This document shows, one piece after another, positions 22,639 to 33,775 of a stretch of DNA of 64,000 bases. The first letter of the stretch is position 1. Each line of letters starts with the position of its first letter. The stretch is from positions 1,054,001-1,118,000 of the forward strand of contig OZ345370.1 in the NCBI GenBank assembly GCA_977006965.1. The letters are read 5' to 3'. The DNA comes from Phymatolithon calcareum. Lineage: Eukaryota; Rhodophyta; Florideophyceae; Hapalidiales. The notes beneath the pieces were generated by a model that was not told where the DNA came from, searched no databases, and worked only from the letters and a program-made list of their open reading frames with translations. The position numbers and the translations under genes are program-made.

Positions 22639-23506
22639 TCACACCACGAGGTCCTGTTCTTCCGGCCATGGGTAGCCCAAGGGCCAGTCAACTGCGCTCG
22701 CAGTAACTTCATTCAACCATACACGTCCAATACCAGCGCTCTTCCCGTCCTTCCACACCGCCCTTCTAACGCCCCCAAGTTTTGCACCACAACTCCCACA
22801 CGAAAGTTTCCCTTGTCCTCGAGGCGGTTCTCGTGTACTCCATCCTCTCGAGTCTGCAATCTGCAGCGCGGAGCGACCGCCATTTGAGCCAAACGATGCA
22901 CATGCGCCGAATAGTTCCGTTCTGCATTTCCGGCATCGAACGCGAGCGCATGCACAAATTGGACGAGAGATAGTTGCTTCGACCGCGGCCGCGCGTAACA
23001 TCAGCACGTTGCAGTTATTGTCTATTTCGGCACACAATGCTGGCGGAAAGGTCCAGTTTGAAGTGGCGCGCAGCCGCCAGGGCCCGGAGCTCAGCCAGAA
23101 ACCACGGCGCGGGGCTGGCCGGCGGATGGGCACGAGTTATGACGTCTAGAGCAGGATCTAGTTTTGCTCCTAGGATGATTTGGAAGGCGAGTACTGCGGA
23201 GACGGAGCGCGACATGCCTGAACGACAATGCACTAGGACTGCCGACGGAGGCTGCGAATGCTCTATCAGAAATGCCACGGTTTCCTGAAAGTATGGCACC
23301 AGTGAGCTTGTTGGTGAGTCATCGACGTCAAGGTGCTTGTGGAAAAGACTAAGGGAGGTTATGCATTCTCGAAGGTCCGAGTAGCTCGTTGCTTGACCGG
23401 AAAGAAGACTTAGAATTGCCGTGATGCCATGGGAACGAAGAATGGATTGTTTCGCCGCAGCGCCAAGGTCGCTGATGTAGAGTCGTGGTGCCACTTCAGA
23501 AAGCAT
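22639..23506 (-). CDS. YVH1/DUSP12-like dual-specificity phosphatase (frame broken near 23030)
   Basis: The first frame, from the ATG complementary to 23504-23506 (MLSEVAPRLYISDLGAA), holds a dual-specificity phosphatase domain with the general-acid region LDVDDSP and the P-loop VLVHCRSGMSRSVSAV, nucleophile Cys94. It stops at 23015 right after the domain end (HPPASPAPWFLAELRAL). A second frame, shifted by one, runs to 22639 and carries a cysteine-rich C-terminal domain (VRCRKCRTELF, then GKLSCGSCGAKLGGV) like the zinc domain of YVH1/DUSP12. That family acts in ribosome maturation by removing Mrt4. I find no good GT-AG intron joining the frames, so a frameshift (real or sequencing) near 23015-23050 is likely; an unusual intron is possible. 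Confidence 0.75.
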
Positions 23507-24097
23507 TTCTGTAAATTCTCGCCTTGCAGAAAACGACGGTACCGTATGGTTATACAGTATACAGTGCCTATAACCAGTATTACTTTCTTGAGCATCGCGA
23601 ACCAGCAACGCAGAAGTATTAGCTCAAGACAGCTGTCCCCAAACGCAATCAGGACAGAAGTCGACGTCTACGTCATGGCCTCGTTGGTGTTTTGTCTTCT
23701 GGATATTGTCCATAAACTAGCGAAGGGCACTACAGGCAACATTCCATGCACTTGTTCAGTTTGCTTCCACGTTTCAGCGACGTAGACAAGATTTCCTATG
23801 GCGTTGAGGGTATGGCAGCTCACCGCGCAGCGCAGTGCATCCTTCACCGTAGCACTACTGGCATAGCTTGGCATAGTATGACAAGCTACGCTCCCCCGCC
23901 AACAATGGTGCAGGTGTAGAACGCTGCATGATTGTTGCCGATCTGTAACAGATTACATTCTGCATATGGAGGACATGGATTAGTTTTCGATCTAGAAGTA
24001 CCGACTGTTTTGGTTTCAGACTTCGGCGCTTGGTATTTCTAATCGCTGTTGCCTTCATTCCCGCAAACACTCTCAGCTTGATGATCCCGTCGAAGTC
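23507..24097. other. Divergent promoter region of phosphatase and orphan gene
   Basis: It lies between two divergently transcribed genes, so it should contain both promoters. No further gene recognised. Confidence 0.4.
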
Positions 24098-27000
24098 ATG
24101 AACATCACGACGAATGAGTCGCAAACAAGACTTGGGGAAAATGTGGGGATTGTATTCGGTGCGTATTTGTTTGGCTTCGTTCCACTCGGTCTCATCTACG
24201 CCTTAGACTACATCACTAGAGACTACAAGACGATCAGGAAGACTCGATACCATGGCTATTTGACATTTCTTGTATCCATTCCGTCCACGTGCTATGTTTT
24301 CTACTACACATTTCTCCAAGACAAAGCTGCCGACTACAAAGAGATGGCAGGTGCAATCGCTGTGCTTTTTTTGCACGTCTGTTTCCTGTTGCGTACATTT
24401 TGGGGCCTGGCCCAGCTCGCCATGTTCTATAAGTTTTCTGTCGAATTCATGGAGAGGTGGTGTCATCTAGGCTATTCCATTCCGGTATTTCGCCTCCCGC
24501 CAGACGCAAGTTTCGCGAACAAGTTCTCCGACGTGACTGGAAGGTGGCATAACGAGCAGTCATCCATCCCCAACGACCACATTCAAACTCCAAAGCTCAC
24601 GTTCGCACTGACCTTCAGTGCGATCAAGTGCATATTCGAGCGCCTTTGGAGAGGGAAACAGGAAGAGTACGATCAAGAACGAGTGTACGATCGAGAAACA
24701 ATTCGTGCTACTGTGGACAATTGCATTCACGTGCACAATCTGCATATTGATAATGCCCTTATTGGTGCAGAGCTTCCATTTCGGCCCAGCATGGACGTGA
24801 ACCAAGGATTTTTAAAATGCTGTAATCCTGAAAATGCAATAGTGCGGTGGGTCATGTCGTTCTTATCTCGTTGCGGACGTCAATGGCTAAAGCACACGAA
24901 AAACTTGACAAGCGAAACTCGCAGTGAGAGAAACTACTTCGCCGGAGACTTGTTGAATGTTGCACTCATGCATGTGACCGGACCACGGAAGATTGAGAAA
25001 CCAGGTTCACTACCAAGAATTGATCTCACTACCAAACTCGGCCCTCTTCATGTATTGTCTTCTGTGCTGGGATCCGCTAGAGACACCCAGGTCCAAATCG
25101 CAACTAAAGGTCCAATTCCTTTCATGAAGGGACAAACAATTGACTTTGAGGAACATAAGTACGTGTTAGCAGATGCGGCGAATTGGGACTCTTGGTTCTT
25201 GAGAGAGACCGAGCCGGAAGATCGTGAGGCAGTTAGAAAAGTAACACCGCAGCAGCTGTCGTGCTTCATCAAGATAATGCAGAATATTGAAGTGAAATCG
25301 GACCCGAACGTTTTTCGGCACATCACCAAATGGGGAAGCCGCTACGAAAAACTGCAATGGAATGTGAATGATCTGCGGATTGAAATGCTTCAATATCAAG
25401 TGGGGTGGGATTCGGAAGAAGATTTTTCTGCTCTGTTTGACGGGATTCCGCTACGGAAGGAGTTTTTTGACCGGTTTCTTTGGGCAGAACAGGGCGGCAT
25501 TTTCCTGCTACAGTGTAGCGTTCATGTGGACAATTGGATTGCTCTAATGAGCGGAGAACGAGTGGCGAAGTACCTTATAGAGTCCGGTGGTAGTTTACCT
25601 CTCTCTCGCTCTGTGTTCAATCTCCATAGAGACTTGGAATTGCGTGTGCTGCAGCATTGGATCTCAGATTCAAAGAAGAAGGAAAGCAAATGGAAGCACA
25701 TCAACGATGTGCGCTTTATCGGTTGTGTCATGGACGAGGTTCGGAGCTTTCTTGCAGATTGGGTAGAGAAACAATGCGGCAAAGGAAGTATGTCGAACTG
25801 GAATACATCTATTTCTGCAAGTTGTACTCGTTTCGTTTGTTCCGAACAACTGTTTGAGGCATTAGGGAGCATCGGAACGGAAGAAGACAAGAACAAGGAA
25901 GACAAAGTGATGAGTGTTCATATGACGCTATTGTGGGAGCTTCAATGGCGAGTGCACGCAATGATTACAGAACAAATCGCGCTAGGCACAGCGGAACATC
26001 TTCCCAGCTCTCATCTGCTCATGATTCTCTCTGTTCTTGCGTTTCCGTCCGTTCAGATACTTTGTCAAGGATCAACGGCATTGCAAGCGTTGCATGGAAG
26101 GCCTGTGGGAGCTTCAGAGTCTTCAGCGCATGTATACACAATCGAGGCTGTTGGAGGCCTTAACATGATGCGCGTCTTGTTCACATGCGACGACAAGAAA
26201 AATGCGACAGTGCAGCTTGATGAGTCGACCAAACAGTACTGCAACTGGGAAGAAATCAGAGATGCATTTAGAGGGCGGCTCTCTGGCCAGAAGGAGTGGC
26301 GAACAACGAGACGGTTCTCAAAAAAAGAACTGCTACTAGAAGATAGTCCGAAATCCATTCGTGTCAACCTCGTCAAACGGGAAGATTCCAGAGTTTTTTA
26401 CAAGTTGGTTTGTTGGCCAGGATGGTTGCCACATATTCCTGAGATTGCGCGTTTCGAACTGAGCAAGTTTGTGGACGACGAAAAGTACTTCAGATTTGCG
26501 GACGCTCGATATTCAGACTTGAAGGAAGACATTCGAAGCGTGAGGAAGGCGCTCGAGGAGATGGTGAATTCTGCAGCCGCGGAGGATATATTTGAAGAAG
26601 CTAAAGAGTGCTGTAGACGGGGCAGACTTGAAGAGGCATCCAGACTTTACCAACGTTGTATTTCGCATCATCTTCACTACGGCGCTCTTCTTGAAGCAAA
26701 AGAGCTTATGTCTACGCATCCGGCTGACAAAGGAATGTTGGATGGCTTTTTAGAGTCTGTGGATGATGCCTTTCGATCTGCTATCGTGCAGGAGAATGAT
26801 AATGGAGCTTGTTCATTCAAGAAGTTCGGATTGAAGGAGCTTGGTGACTTCCTAGAAGCTGTTTTTGGAGAAACGCGAAATGAGTGGGCTCTTGTCCTTC
26901 TATCAAAGGCTCATTTTCACCAGATTACTTTGGATATGGCTTTTCCTGACATGGTTTTCGAGCTCTTCGAGGCTCACATCGAGATGGAAAAGACCTACGG

Positions 27001-27256
27001 TTATTTTTCTTCATACTTGTATCTCGCGCTGGGACACTTGCGTAATTCCCGTATATATGGGGACGATCAGGAGCTTCAGCTTGCTTCTAGAAATCTAGAT
27101 TGCTTCAGGACAGCACTTGACAGAAATGATGGGCCTAAAGTGTTTTGCGCAGATGATCTATATCGATTCTGTGCGAATTGGAACGATTGGAAAAGGTTGA
27201 AGGAGATCTTCGAAAAAGACAATTTGAGAGCAGTAGTAGACGGTACTCTTGACTAA
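24098..27256 (+). CDS. 1052-residue membrane protein of unknown function
   Basis: A long uninterrupted frame with ATG at 24098. Three to four hydrophobic segments occupy the first ~120 residues (about 15-38, 50-72, 83-110), for example IVFGAYLFGFVPLGLIYAL. The remainder is soluble and rich in charged residues. A TPR-like stretch appears near residues 825-860 (IFEEAKECCRRGRLEEASRLYQRC). I recognise no enzymatic motif. Decayed copies of the same gene lie at 33776-35100 (minus) and 35120-35240 (plus), so it belongs to a small family in this genome. No intron is evident. It could be a lineage-specific gene or one domesticated from a mobile element, but neither is shown by the sequence. Confidence 0.8.
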   Translation: MNITTNESQTRLGENVGIVFGAYLFGFVPLGLIYALDYITRDYKTIRKTRYHGYLTFLVSIPSTCYVFYYTFLQDKAADYKEMAGAIAVLFLHVCFLLRTFWGLAQLAMFYKFSVEFMERWCHLGYSIPVFRLPPDASFANKFSDVTGRWHNEQSSIPNDHIQTPKLTFALTFSAIKCIFERLWRGKQEEYDQERVYDRETIRATVDNCIHVHNLHIDNALIGAELPFRPSMDVNQGFLKCCNPENAIVRWVMSFLSRCGRQWLKHTKNLTSETRSERNYFAGDLLNVALMHVTGPRKIEKPGSLPRIDLTTKLGPLHVLSSVLGSARDTQVQIATKGPIPFMKGQTIDFEEHKYVLADAANWDSWFLRETEPEDREAVRKVTPQQLSCFIKIMQNIEVKSDPNVFRHITKWGSRYEKLQWNVNDLRIEMLQYQVGWDSEEDFSALFDGIPLRKEFFDRFLWAEQGGIFLLQCSVHVDNWIALMSGERVAKYLIESGGSLPLSRSVFNLHRDLELRVLQHWISDSKKKESKWKHINDVRFIGCVMDEVRSFLADWVEKQCGKGSMSNWNTSISASCTRFVCSEQLFEALGSIGTEEDKNKEDKVMSVHMTLLWELQWRVHAMITEQIALGTAEHLPSSHLLMILSVLAFPSVQILCQGSTALQALHGRPVGASESSAHVYTIEAVGGLNMMRVLFTCDDKKNATVQLDESTKQYCNWEEIRDAFRGRLSGQKEWRTTRRFSKKELLLEDSPKSIRVNLVKREDSRVFYKLVCWPGWLPHIPEIARFELSKFVDDEKYFRFADARYSDLKEDIRSVRKALEEMVNSAAAEDIFEEAKECCRRGRLEEASRLYQRCISHHLHYGALLEAKELMSTHPADKGMLDGFLESVDDAFRSAIVQENDNGACSFKKFGLKELGDFLEAVFGETRNEWALVLLSKAHFHQITLDMAFPDMVFELFEAHIEMEKTYGYFSSYLYLALGHLRNSRIYGDDQELQLASRNLDCFRTALDRNDGPKVFCADDLYRFCANWNDWKRLKEIFEKDNLRAVVDGTLD

Positions 27257-28260
27257 GGCGGTATCGTGATGCCGCAAATCTGTAGCCCCCTGAACTTCGT
27301 GTGAGATATTGAAATAATAAACATGTCGATCGTTACCGAAAAATTGCATGGCCCCCACTTCGACCGATGCCCTCTGAGAGTGTCGCGCCCACTTCCATTC
27401 CACTTCATTTCTCGCGTTCCTTGTGGCCATATTCCGGCAACACAGTAGCCAGTGTAATGGTACCAGTGGTCGCTCTTTCTCGCATGACTCTACGCACAAG
27501 GTGTCAAGGCTGCAGAAGAATGGGACGGATTCATAACCACCCACATTGGAGCTCTCGTCCGGCCATTACTGTTATGGCTCGCAGACATCTGGGAATGGAT
27601 TTCTCTCTTACGCTAGTAGAGTACATATTGTCCATTCAATAAACGAAGTTGGAGAGTTTTCTGGTTTTCGCTCGACAGCTCTGATCGCACACATAGAAGT
27701 TCGCCTGCTCATGCTTTCGGCCACGCAGAGCCTGAAGCTTCACACCCTCACTCTTTCTCGCATACGGTCGACTCTTCGTGCCAGCCAGTACGGCAAAGCC
27801 TCTCACCTAGCACGCCATTCTTTCCTTTTTCTTCGTGTGTTCGTGCGAAGGGTCAAGGACAAGCCAAAATCGCCGCCGGATGTCGCCAAGACCGTCCATC
27901 TGCAAATTCTTTTCCTTAGTTTCATTTCGACATTCTTCATTCCGCATCGCGAAGACACCTTCGCTGCTAACGTTTAGTTGCCCATCCCTACACGGCAAAG
28001 CCTTGCACACATGCTTGATCTCTACGTCTTCTTGCACTCCAGTAGGGTTGAGAAGTGTACTCCGTGGGTGGCACTACCCCGGCCTTCTCTTAGGTTTGAG
28101 CCGCGGTTGCCCTCATTCGCTCACAACCGTCTCGTTGATCTTTCTCTGTGCTGTTCGGCGTAGCCTCTCGCTCGTGCCCGATCGCCACGCCTGCTTGTGT
28201 TCCCGAAAAGCCGAGAAAGATTCGACGAAGGTGGACGTTCTTTGTTTTTCTTTTTTCCCT
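27257..28260. other. Mostly decayed sequence leading into the LINE remnant
   Basis: No intact gene. Some frames around 28020-28180 (for example RGCPHSLTTVSLIF) could be a very decayed upstream part of the reverse transcriptase, but I cannot support this firmly. Confidence 0.3.
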
Positions 28261-29200
28261 CATCCATTCTCAACGTTTCTAGCCGACGACGTCATCCTTC
28301 GTGGATTTTCCCCAGAGGGACTGCAAACGCTCCTGGACATTGCTACAGACTGGGCATCAGCCACTGGGATGACGTGGAACTCGAAACCGGGGAAGAGCTG
28401 TGTAGTTTTTCCTGAAGCACAAAACGCAGACCGTCCACTCACATTCACACTCGCGAACAGAGAGATTGAAAACGTAACCGAGACGTCATACTTAGGAGTT
28501 TCTATTTCTTCTCATGGTGCCACAGAAACATCTACAATCTCAAGATTCGACGCGGCAACCAGCGGCTGAAAACCCTGGCAAAAATCGCCCTCCACGCTCG
28601 CGGACACTAACACTAGACCTACGTACGACTCTACAAGGCACTCGTGCGACCGATGGTAGAATATTTTCTCCCGCTCATCGAGGTGACAGATCGCATTCAC
28701 CAAGCACAAACTCGCTCTCGAAGGAAACCTTTTCTCAAGACTTTTCGGTTCTTGCTGCAAGAACATGCAATCGAGATTCAGAGGCATCTGTCAAATCGAA
28801 TCGATACATCTTCAACAAGCGCGCCTCAGCGCCAATTCATCAGCACCCAGAAACAGCGATGAAAATACGCCTTAGTACTTCCCAAAGGCCGACAACGCCT
28901 GGCTATAATCAACGAGTCCAACGTCGTGCTCCATAAAGCTCTCCTATGCAATACGACGGAATCGTTCGCAAGAAATGTCGACGCCGAAGCTAACGTAAGG
29001 AAAATAACCCTGTAAATAGAAAGAGATGAGTGGAAATGCTGTCTGCCGGCACTATCGCTTGGCAGCGAAGGCAGACGCCCTCTCCATCCAATACGGAACA
29101 AAATCCCACCCTTCCTCCGTCTCAAGAAAGCGAAGTACAGTCTCCTGTGCACCCACTGGCTATTCCATCGCTTCCCATACCCCATCCGGAGAACAAGAGA
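28261..29200 (+). mobile_element. Non-LTR (LINE) retrotransposon remnant, reverse transcriptase C-terminal part
   Basis: The frame at 28264-28569 reads FLADDVILRGFSPEGLQTLLD..., the reverse-transcriptase catalytic box A-D-D, with WNSKPGKSCVVF following as in LINE thumb regions. In a shifted frame come LYKALVRPMVEYFLPLI, the typical LYK-LVRP-EY block, and then a 3' part. The segment 28780-29190 matches 30930-31420 in inverted orientation. Multiple frameshifts and stops show it is dead. Confidence 0.75.
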
Positions 29201-30074
29201 TCAGAAGACCATGCACTCGATCACACGCAAAGCGAGATGTCTCTTCTCATGTTTACACAATCCCTCACAGAGCAGAAGAAACTAGATTGCAAGGCGCCGT
29301 CGACGCAATCCAAGAGACCTGCCCCAAGAACACGAAGTAGAAATGTAGGCAACGCGATTTAGCGCTATGATAAGCCTCTCAGGTGCTAAATAGACAACGA
29401 GAGCTTGACGTAAACTCACATCCATCCATCCATCCTCATTCATTCTCTCGCTCTCTACAAAGTCTCGCCCTCTTTTTCTCTGGTCTCACACTTAGATCAA
29501 TTCTGACTATTGTGTAGGGAGTGGGTTTTCCGCATTGCACAAGGGGTCCGATCCAATTACAATGCATTAGTACGGCACAGAAGAAGTGAGCTGTAAATAA
29601 AAGAGTCCAACATTCTGGCCGTCCACGTGGGATCGCGAAACATGGAATCACCGCTGTTGCTTGGGGTGGAATCGTTTAATGACGAGTGTCAGGCACAGAA
29701 GAAGCGTGCTTACAGTTTGCTAGCAGGATTAACGCCCTGCCGTAATCCAAGTAGAGGTAAAATGAAGCACTGCTTGCCAGCCCTACGGGGGAAAAAGCAT
29801 TCATTACTAGGTCTCCCTCTGTTGGCCTTGACCAACAGAAAGCATCTATTAGAATCACTTTGAGAAGTCAAAGTGCCTTCTGTATCACAAAGTGAGTAGG
29901 AGACTACATAGCCTAGTCTTTTGATTCTCTCCGAGAACAGAACGTGGCTTTCGTTAAGCAACGGTGAAGGCGTCCTAATTTGTTGGGAAGAGGCGGAGCT
30001 AGTGTGTTCCTTTGACGGTCCATACTGTCCTAAGCCGTCTACGAAGACGGAAAGCGAGTGATGAGAAATAACTT
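29201..30074. other. Region without a recognised gene
   Basis: Short frames only, none with a recognisable motif; probably decayed repeat sequence. Confidence 0.3.
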
Positions 30075-30310
30075 TACTACAGGAGAGATCTTCAGAGCTT
30101 GAGCACAAAACTCCTGAATGTGCATTAGGACTGTGAACGGAGGCTGAGAGTGCACAGTGAGGAACGTAATGATTTGCTGTGAATAAGGCTCAAGTGAGAT
30201 TGTTGCCGCGCCATTGAAGACGATGCACTTGTCAAACAGTTTAAGGGCGGCCATGCATTCATAAAGGTTGTAGTAATTCGATGGTAGGCCTGAAAAATGA
30301 CTTCAAATTG
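30075..30310 (-). pseudogene. Relic of the DUSP12-like phosphatase
   Basis: The minus-strand frame reads LEPYSQQIITFLTVHSQPP then FTVLMHIQE, which matches LVPYFQETVAFLIEHSQPP and SAVLVHCRS of the phosphatase at 22639-23506. DNA similarity continues to about 30300 (GCATTCATAAAGGTTGTAG versus GCATTCTCGAAGGTCCGAG). The catalytic CxxGxxR loop is destroyed (HCRSGMSRS has become HIQEFCAQA). Dead copy. Confidence 0.8.
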
Positions 30311-30929
30311 AAATCATAACATAGGAATTGAGAAGAGCCAGGTTCTATACGATGACAAGACTGCAGCAATATAGACATATAGTCCTGAAGCCAATTCGGA
30401 TTCATCTCCACAATTTCGTAGGCATAGTTCATTAGCTTAAATTTTCTGCCGGTCCATGCATGATCTCTTTGCCAACTGATCATCACGTGGATCAAAGCGC
30501 TTGTAGTACCTTGTACGTTAGAATTGCTTCGATCTTGCTCGACCAGAAATAAAATCCTTGCAGTTCTTGCACGGTTGTGAGTCACGAACCCACTTTGCGC
30601 GAACGAACTCGCTCTGCACTGTTCTTTGGTCGCTGGAGGACGTGGACGTGGTCGGAGTAAAAATGATAGCGAATATCGCTCATCCCCACTACGTGCTAGT
30701 TCCCACTTTATTGTAGTCCTATGTGTTTCACCCCTAGCCCTGTGTACTATGGGTCACGATGATGTTGATGGTTCTTGGTTCTTGCAAGCTGTGCGAATTG
30801 CATAATGCTCACCACCAGTTTATTCTGTCATCTTTTCCGGGATGAATGAATGGCTGTTGAATTTAACGGAAGCCCTCATTGACTTTTCTTTCCGCTGCAT
30901 TCTGTTGCTTACATTTCTATTTCGTGTCC
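30311..30929. other. Region without a recognised gene
   Basis: A 108-residue minus frame at 30259-30585 has no recognisable motif. Nothing else supported. Confidence 0.3.
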
Positions 30930-31420
30930 CCAATTTTTGGAGCATATCTTTGGCTGGTGTCGACCGCTTTCTAATCGTGGTTCTTCCCATTCGGAAAGCG
31001 TTTCTTTGTCATTAGGGCTGAATAGCCAGCGGGTGCACAGGAGCATGTGCTTCACTTTTTTGAGGCTAAGGAAAGGTGGTAGCTCGTTTCCCATGAGAGG
31101 GGGAGGGCGGCTGTTTCTCTGCCTGGCGTCAGCGGCGACAGACAGGATTTTCACTCCTCTTTTGCCTTCTTGAGGTTTGTCTCTCTTATTTTGGCTTCGG
31201 CATCAATAAGTCCTGCCAACGATTCCGTTGTGTTCCGCAGAAGAGCTTTATGCAGCACGCAATTAGTCTCGCGTCCTTCCGAGAGACCTAGAGTGTATTT
31301 CCTTCACTCTTTCTGGGCGCTTATAAATTCGGCGCTCAGGTGCGCTTGCCGTCCATGAATCGATTCGATTTGACAGATGTCTTTGCATATCGCTGGCATG
31401 CCATCATTGCTAACAGAACA
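30930..31420 (-). mobile_element. Second LINE 3' fragment, inverted relative to the first
   Basis: The reverse complement matches 28770-29190: for example ATAAAGCTCTTCTGCGGAACACAACGGAATCGTTGGC aligns with the segment near 28933-28970, and both copies carry the TCCTGTGCACCC-GCTGGCTATT block. Substitutions and indels are numerous. Both copies are therefore old pieces of one LINE family. Confidence 0.75.
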
Positions 31421-31664
31421 AAGGAATATAATTTTTTTTTATTATTGTCTTCTTCTCTTCGAGTGCATCGATACGGACTTTCGATCATACCACAACCCCA
31501 ATAACGCGGGAAGTTTTGAACGTACTGCTGTAGCTGAATGTCTCCAACCATCCATCCGCTCTACCCACCACCCACTTCTCAAATAAACCAAATCCCTCTC
31601 TCTCTACCCACCACATTCCCTTGCCCTCGCCCACACGCCGCATCCGTCATTCTTCCTCATTGCC

Positions 31665-32663
31665 ATGTTTGGGCATCCGAAGCGCGAATCCGGGATATCA
31701 GGTCAACTGTCCCGTGCCCGCCGAGCAGTATCGAAACATGTCAAGACCGCATCTCGCACTCTCGAAAACGCGCGCGCCGATCTCGTCCGCAATGCGAAAT
31801 CACTGGACGCACGCGCATGCAAAACAATTGCTGATCTCTCCCGCCGCACAGGTAATCCTGTGAGCGTAGAATATGTACGTGGCGTGCTTCATACCTCGCT
31901 AGGACTCGCGGGGACCGGTTTATTCTGCATAGCGCTAGCGCGAGGTGTCGCCCGCATTCGCACCGCCTCCGATCTTCCACCGCGTCTCATCGGAAGCGGG
32001 CGCAGTTTCAAAGCGCTAGTCGCGCGCGTGGGTGACGGTGACGGTATGCGCGTGGTGCATCTTCCCCGTCTGCGCATCCCGTTTGCTGCGCGTCGGAGGC
32101 TTCCGAAGGCGCGCGCTGCTGACACAGTCTCGATTCGGCTTGCTGGCGTTGATGCGCCTGAATGCGCGCACTTCGGGCAACCCGGTCAACAGTACGGCAA
32201 ATCGGCACGCGACTGGTTGGAGCGTTACGTTGTCGGACAGCGCGTGCGTGTCGTTGTGCATGCAGTGGATCAGTACCATCGAGCTCTCGCAAGTGTGTAT
32301 AAACCGCGTAGGTTTTTCCTCCTACGATGGCTTGGGTTAGGGGAGCGGAATGTGTCCGTGGAATTGACAAGGGCGGGATACGCCACAATGTACGAGGGGA
32401 CAAATGCTCAGTATGGAGGGGTTCGGAGAGAGATTTCAAGGGCACTTGAAAGTGCGAAGCGGAGACGAGTGGGAATGTGGGCAGCGAAAGGCGTGCTGGA
32501 AACTCCTGCGGAGTTTAAGCGGAGGTTGAAGACGGGCGCAGCGTTGAAGGGACCTGTAGCATCTAGGGGTCTAACGGGAGACAAGACGGGGGAGAAGGTC
32601 AGTGTGAAGGAAGCTGTTGGCGTTGCTCGACGGATATATGACTATCTCAAGAGTTTGAGATGA
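31665..32663 (+). CDS. Membrane-anchored staphylococcal-nuclease-like endonuclease (LCL3-like)
   Basis: A 332-residue single-exon protein. After a basic N-terminus comes one hydrophobic helix near residues 78-95 (LGLAGTGLFCIALARGVA), as in LCL3-type nucleases. The SNase domain follows: VARVGDGDGMRVVHL with the calcium-site Asp, VSIRLAGVDAPECAHFG with the catalytic Arg and Glu, GQQYGKSARDWL, VDQYHRALASVY with the second catalytic Arg, and NVSVELTRAGYATMYEG. All key SNase residues are in place, so it is probably an active Ca-dependent nuclease; location is likely an organelle membrane (inference). The downstream Lys/Ala-rich tail is not conserved. Confidence 0.88.
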   Translation: MFGHPKRESGISGQLSRARRAVSKHVKTASRTLENARADLVRNAKSLDARACKTIADLSRRTGNPVSVEYVRGVLHTSLGLAGTGLFCIALARGVARIRTASDLPPRLIGSGRSFKALVARVGDGDGMRVVHLPRLRIPFAARRRLPKARAADTVSIRLAGVDAPECAHFGQPGQQYGKSARDWLERYVVGQRVRVVVHAVDQYHRALASVYKPRRFFLLRWLGLGERNVSVELTRAGYATMYEGTNAQYGGVRREISRALESAKRRRVGMWAAKGVLETPAEFKRRLKTGAALKGPVASRGLTGDKTGEKVSVKEAVGVARRIYDYLKSLR

Positions 32664-33775
32664 ATACTGAGGCGATGAGGCTGTAGTGTTTCGTTGCAAA
32701 GGATGGTCGTTCGTTCGAAAGATTCCTTTTTGCCGGGCCTGTCAAAGTAAGACATTCGTCTCCGAACTCAAAAATGGATCGTCATTATCGTACTGGCAGT
32801 AAAGCTCTCAGCGTGAAGGAAAAGTATGGCGTCAGGCCGAAATACATCAAGCTTCCTCGGTTTGCAACCATGGACAATGCTGCTGCTAAACCTAGTCCTT
32901 TTTTACTTCATGTCGAGCGCAATCCTGAGTAGAAGGTTGGATACGGCCAGTCCTCTATCGCACGCACCCGCGCTCGCCACATTATTTCCTTGGTTGCTGC
33001 GCAGGTACTCGTGCCGCAAGGGGCGCGAGGGTGTCGCGAATGAAATCGGGAAGCCCTTGAAACGCTGCTGGTCCCTTCAAGAGAAAGGGCGAGTTGAATG
33101 AATGAATGACTGTAAACAAGGCTTGACTGCGCTGCTACGCCTTCCTACCAAGTTATAAGGATGTCTTCACCATAACGTATTCAAAGCCACTCTCTTTATT
33201 GAGGGAGAGCGCAATGACAGGCTACGTAGTCTTCGACTCGCTCAATGAGACAGAAGGCACGTTGACGGGGCTGTCTTGAGTATCGAAGAACGCAAAGACG
33301 GGTTAAGATCACTCATGCGACGAGGGCATATGCCGGATGTCCGTACAACTTTCTTGGTCAGGAAATGCACAGGTCCGGATGTAGTGACCACGGAAGGGAT
33401 GGTCCGATCCTATGGTACGTAATGGATAGTTGCTTGGCAAGGTGAATGCGATGTTGGTTTTCGGCGGATGATTAGTTTATATTTCTACATCCTAGTGGGT
33501 AGATTTGTGGTCAGTAAAGTTGACGGTGGTTCAGCGACTTCAGTCCACGCTAGGCAGTCTCTACGTCAGTGAATCAATATCTCACAATCTGTGTAGATTC
33601 CCACAATGCTTCCCAAGTGTCTGCGCGTGATACAATGCGTTTCACACCGTTCGTAAGCCGGGCCGGTAGACTTGCCTTATCCACAAACAGTCACCATTGG
33701 GTAAGCTCAATGTAAGGACCAAGCATTTTCGAGAAGAATCAGCGCGCTTTAGAATATAAAATTTGCTCATGAAGT
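32664..33775. other. Region with only a weak small ORF
   Basis: A 91-codon plus-strand frame with ATG at 32826 encodes one hydrophobic segment (PWTMLLLNLVLFYFMSSAIL), but nothing else supports it as a gene. No repeat or RNA recognised in the rest. Confidence 0.3.
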
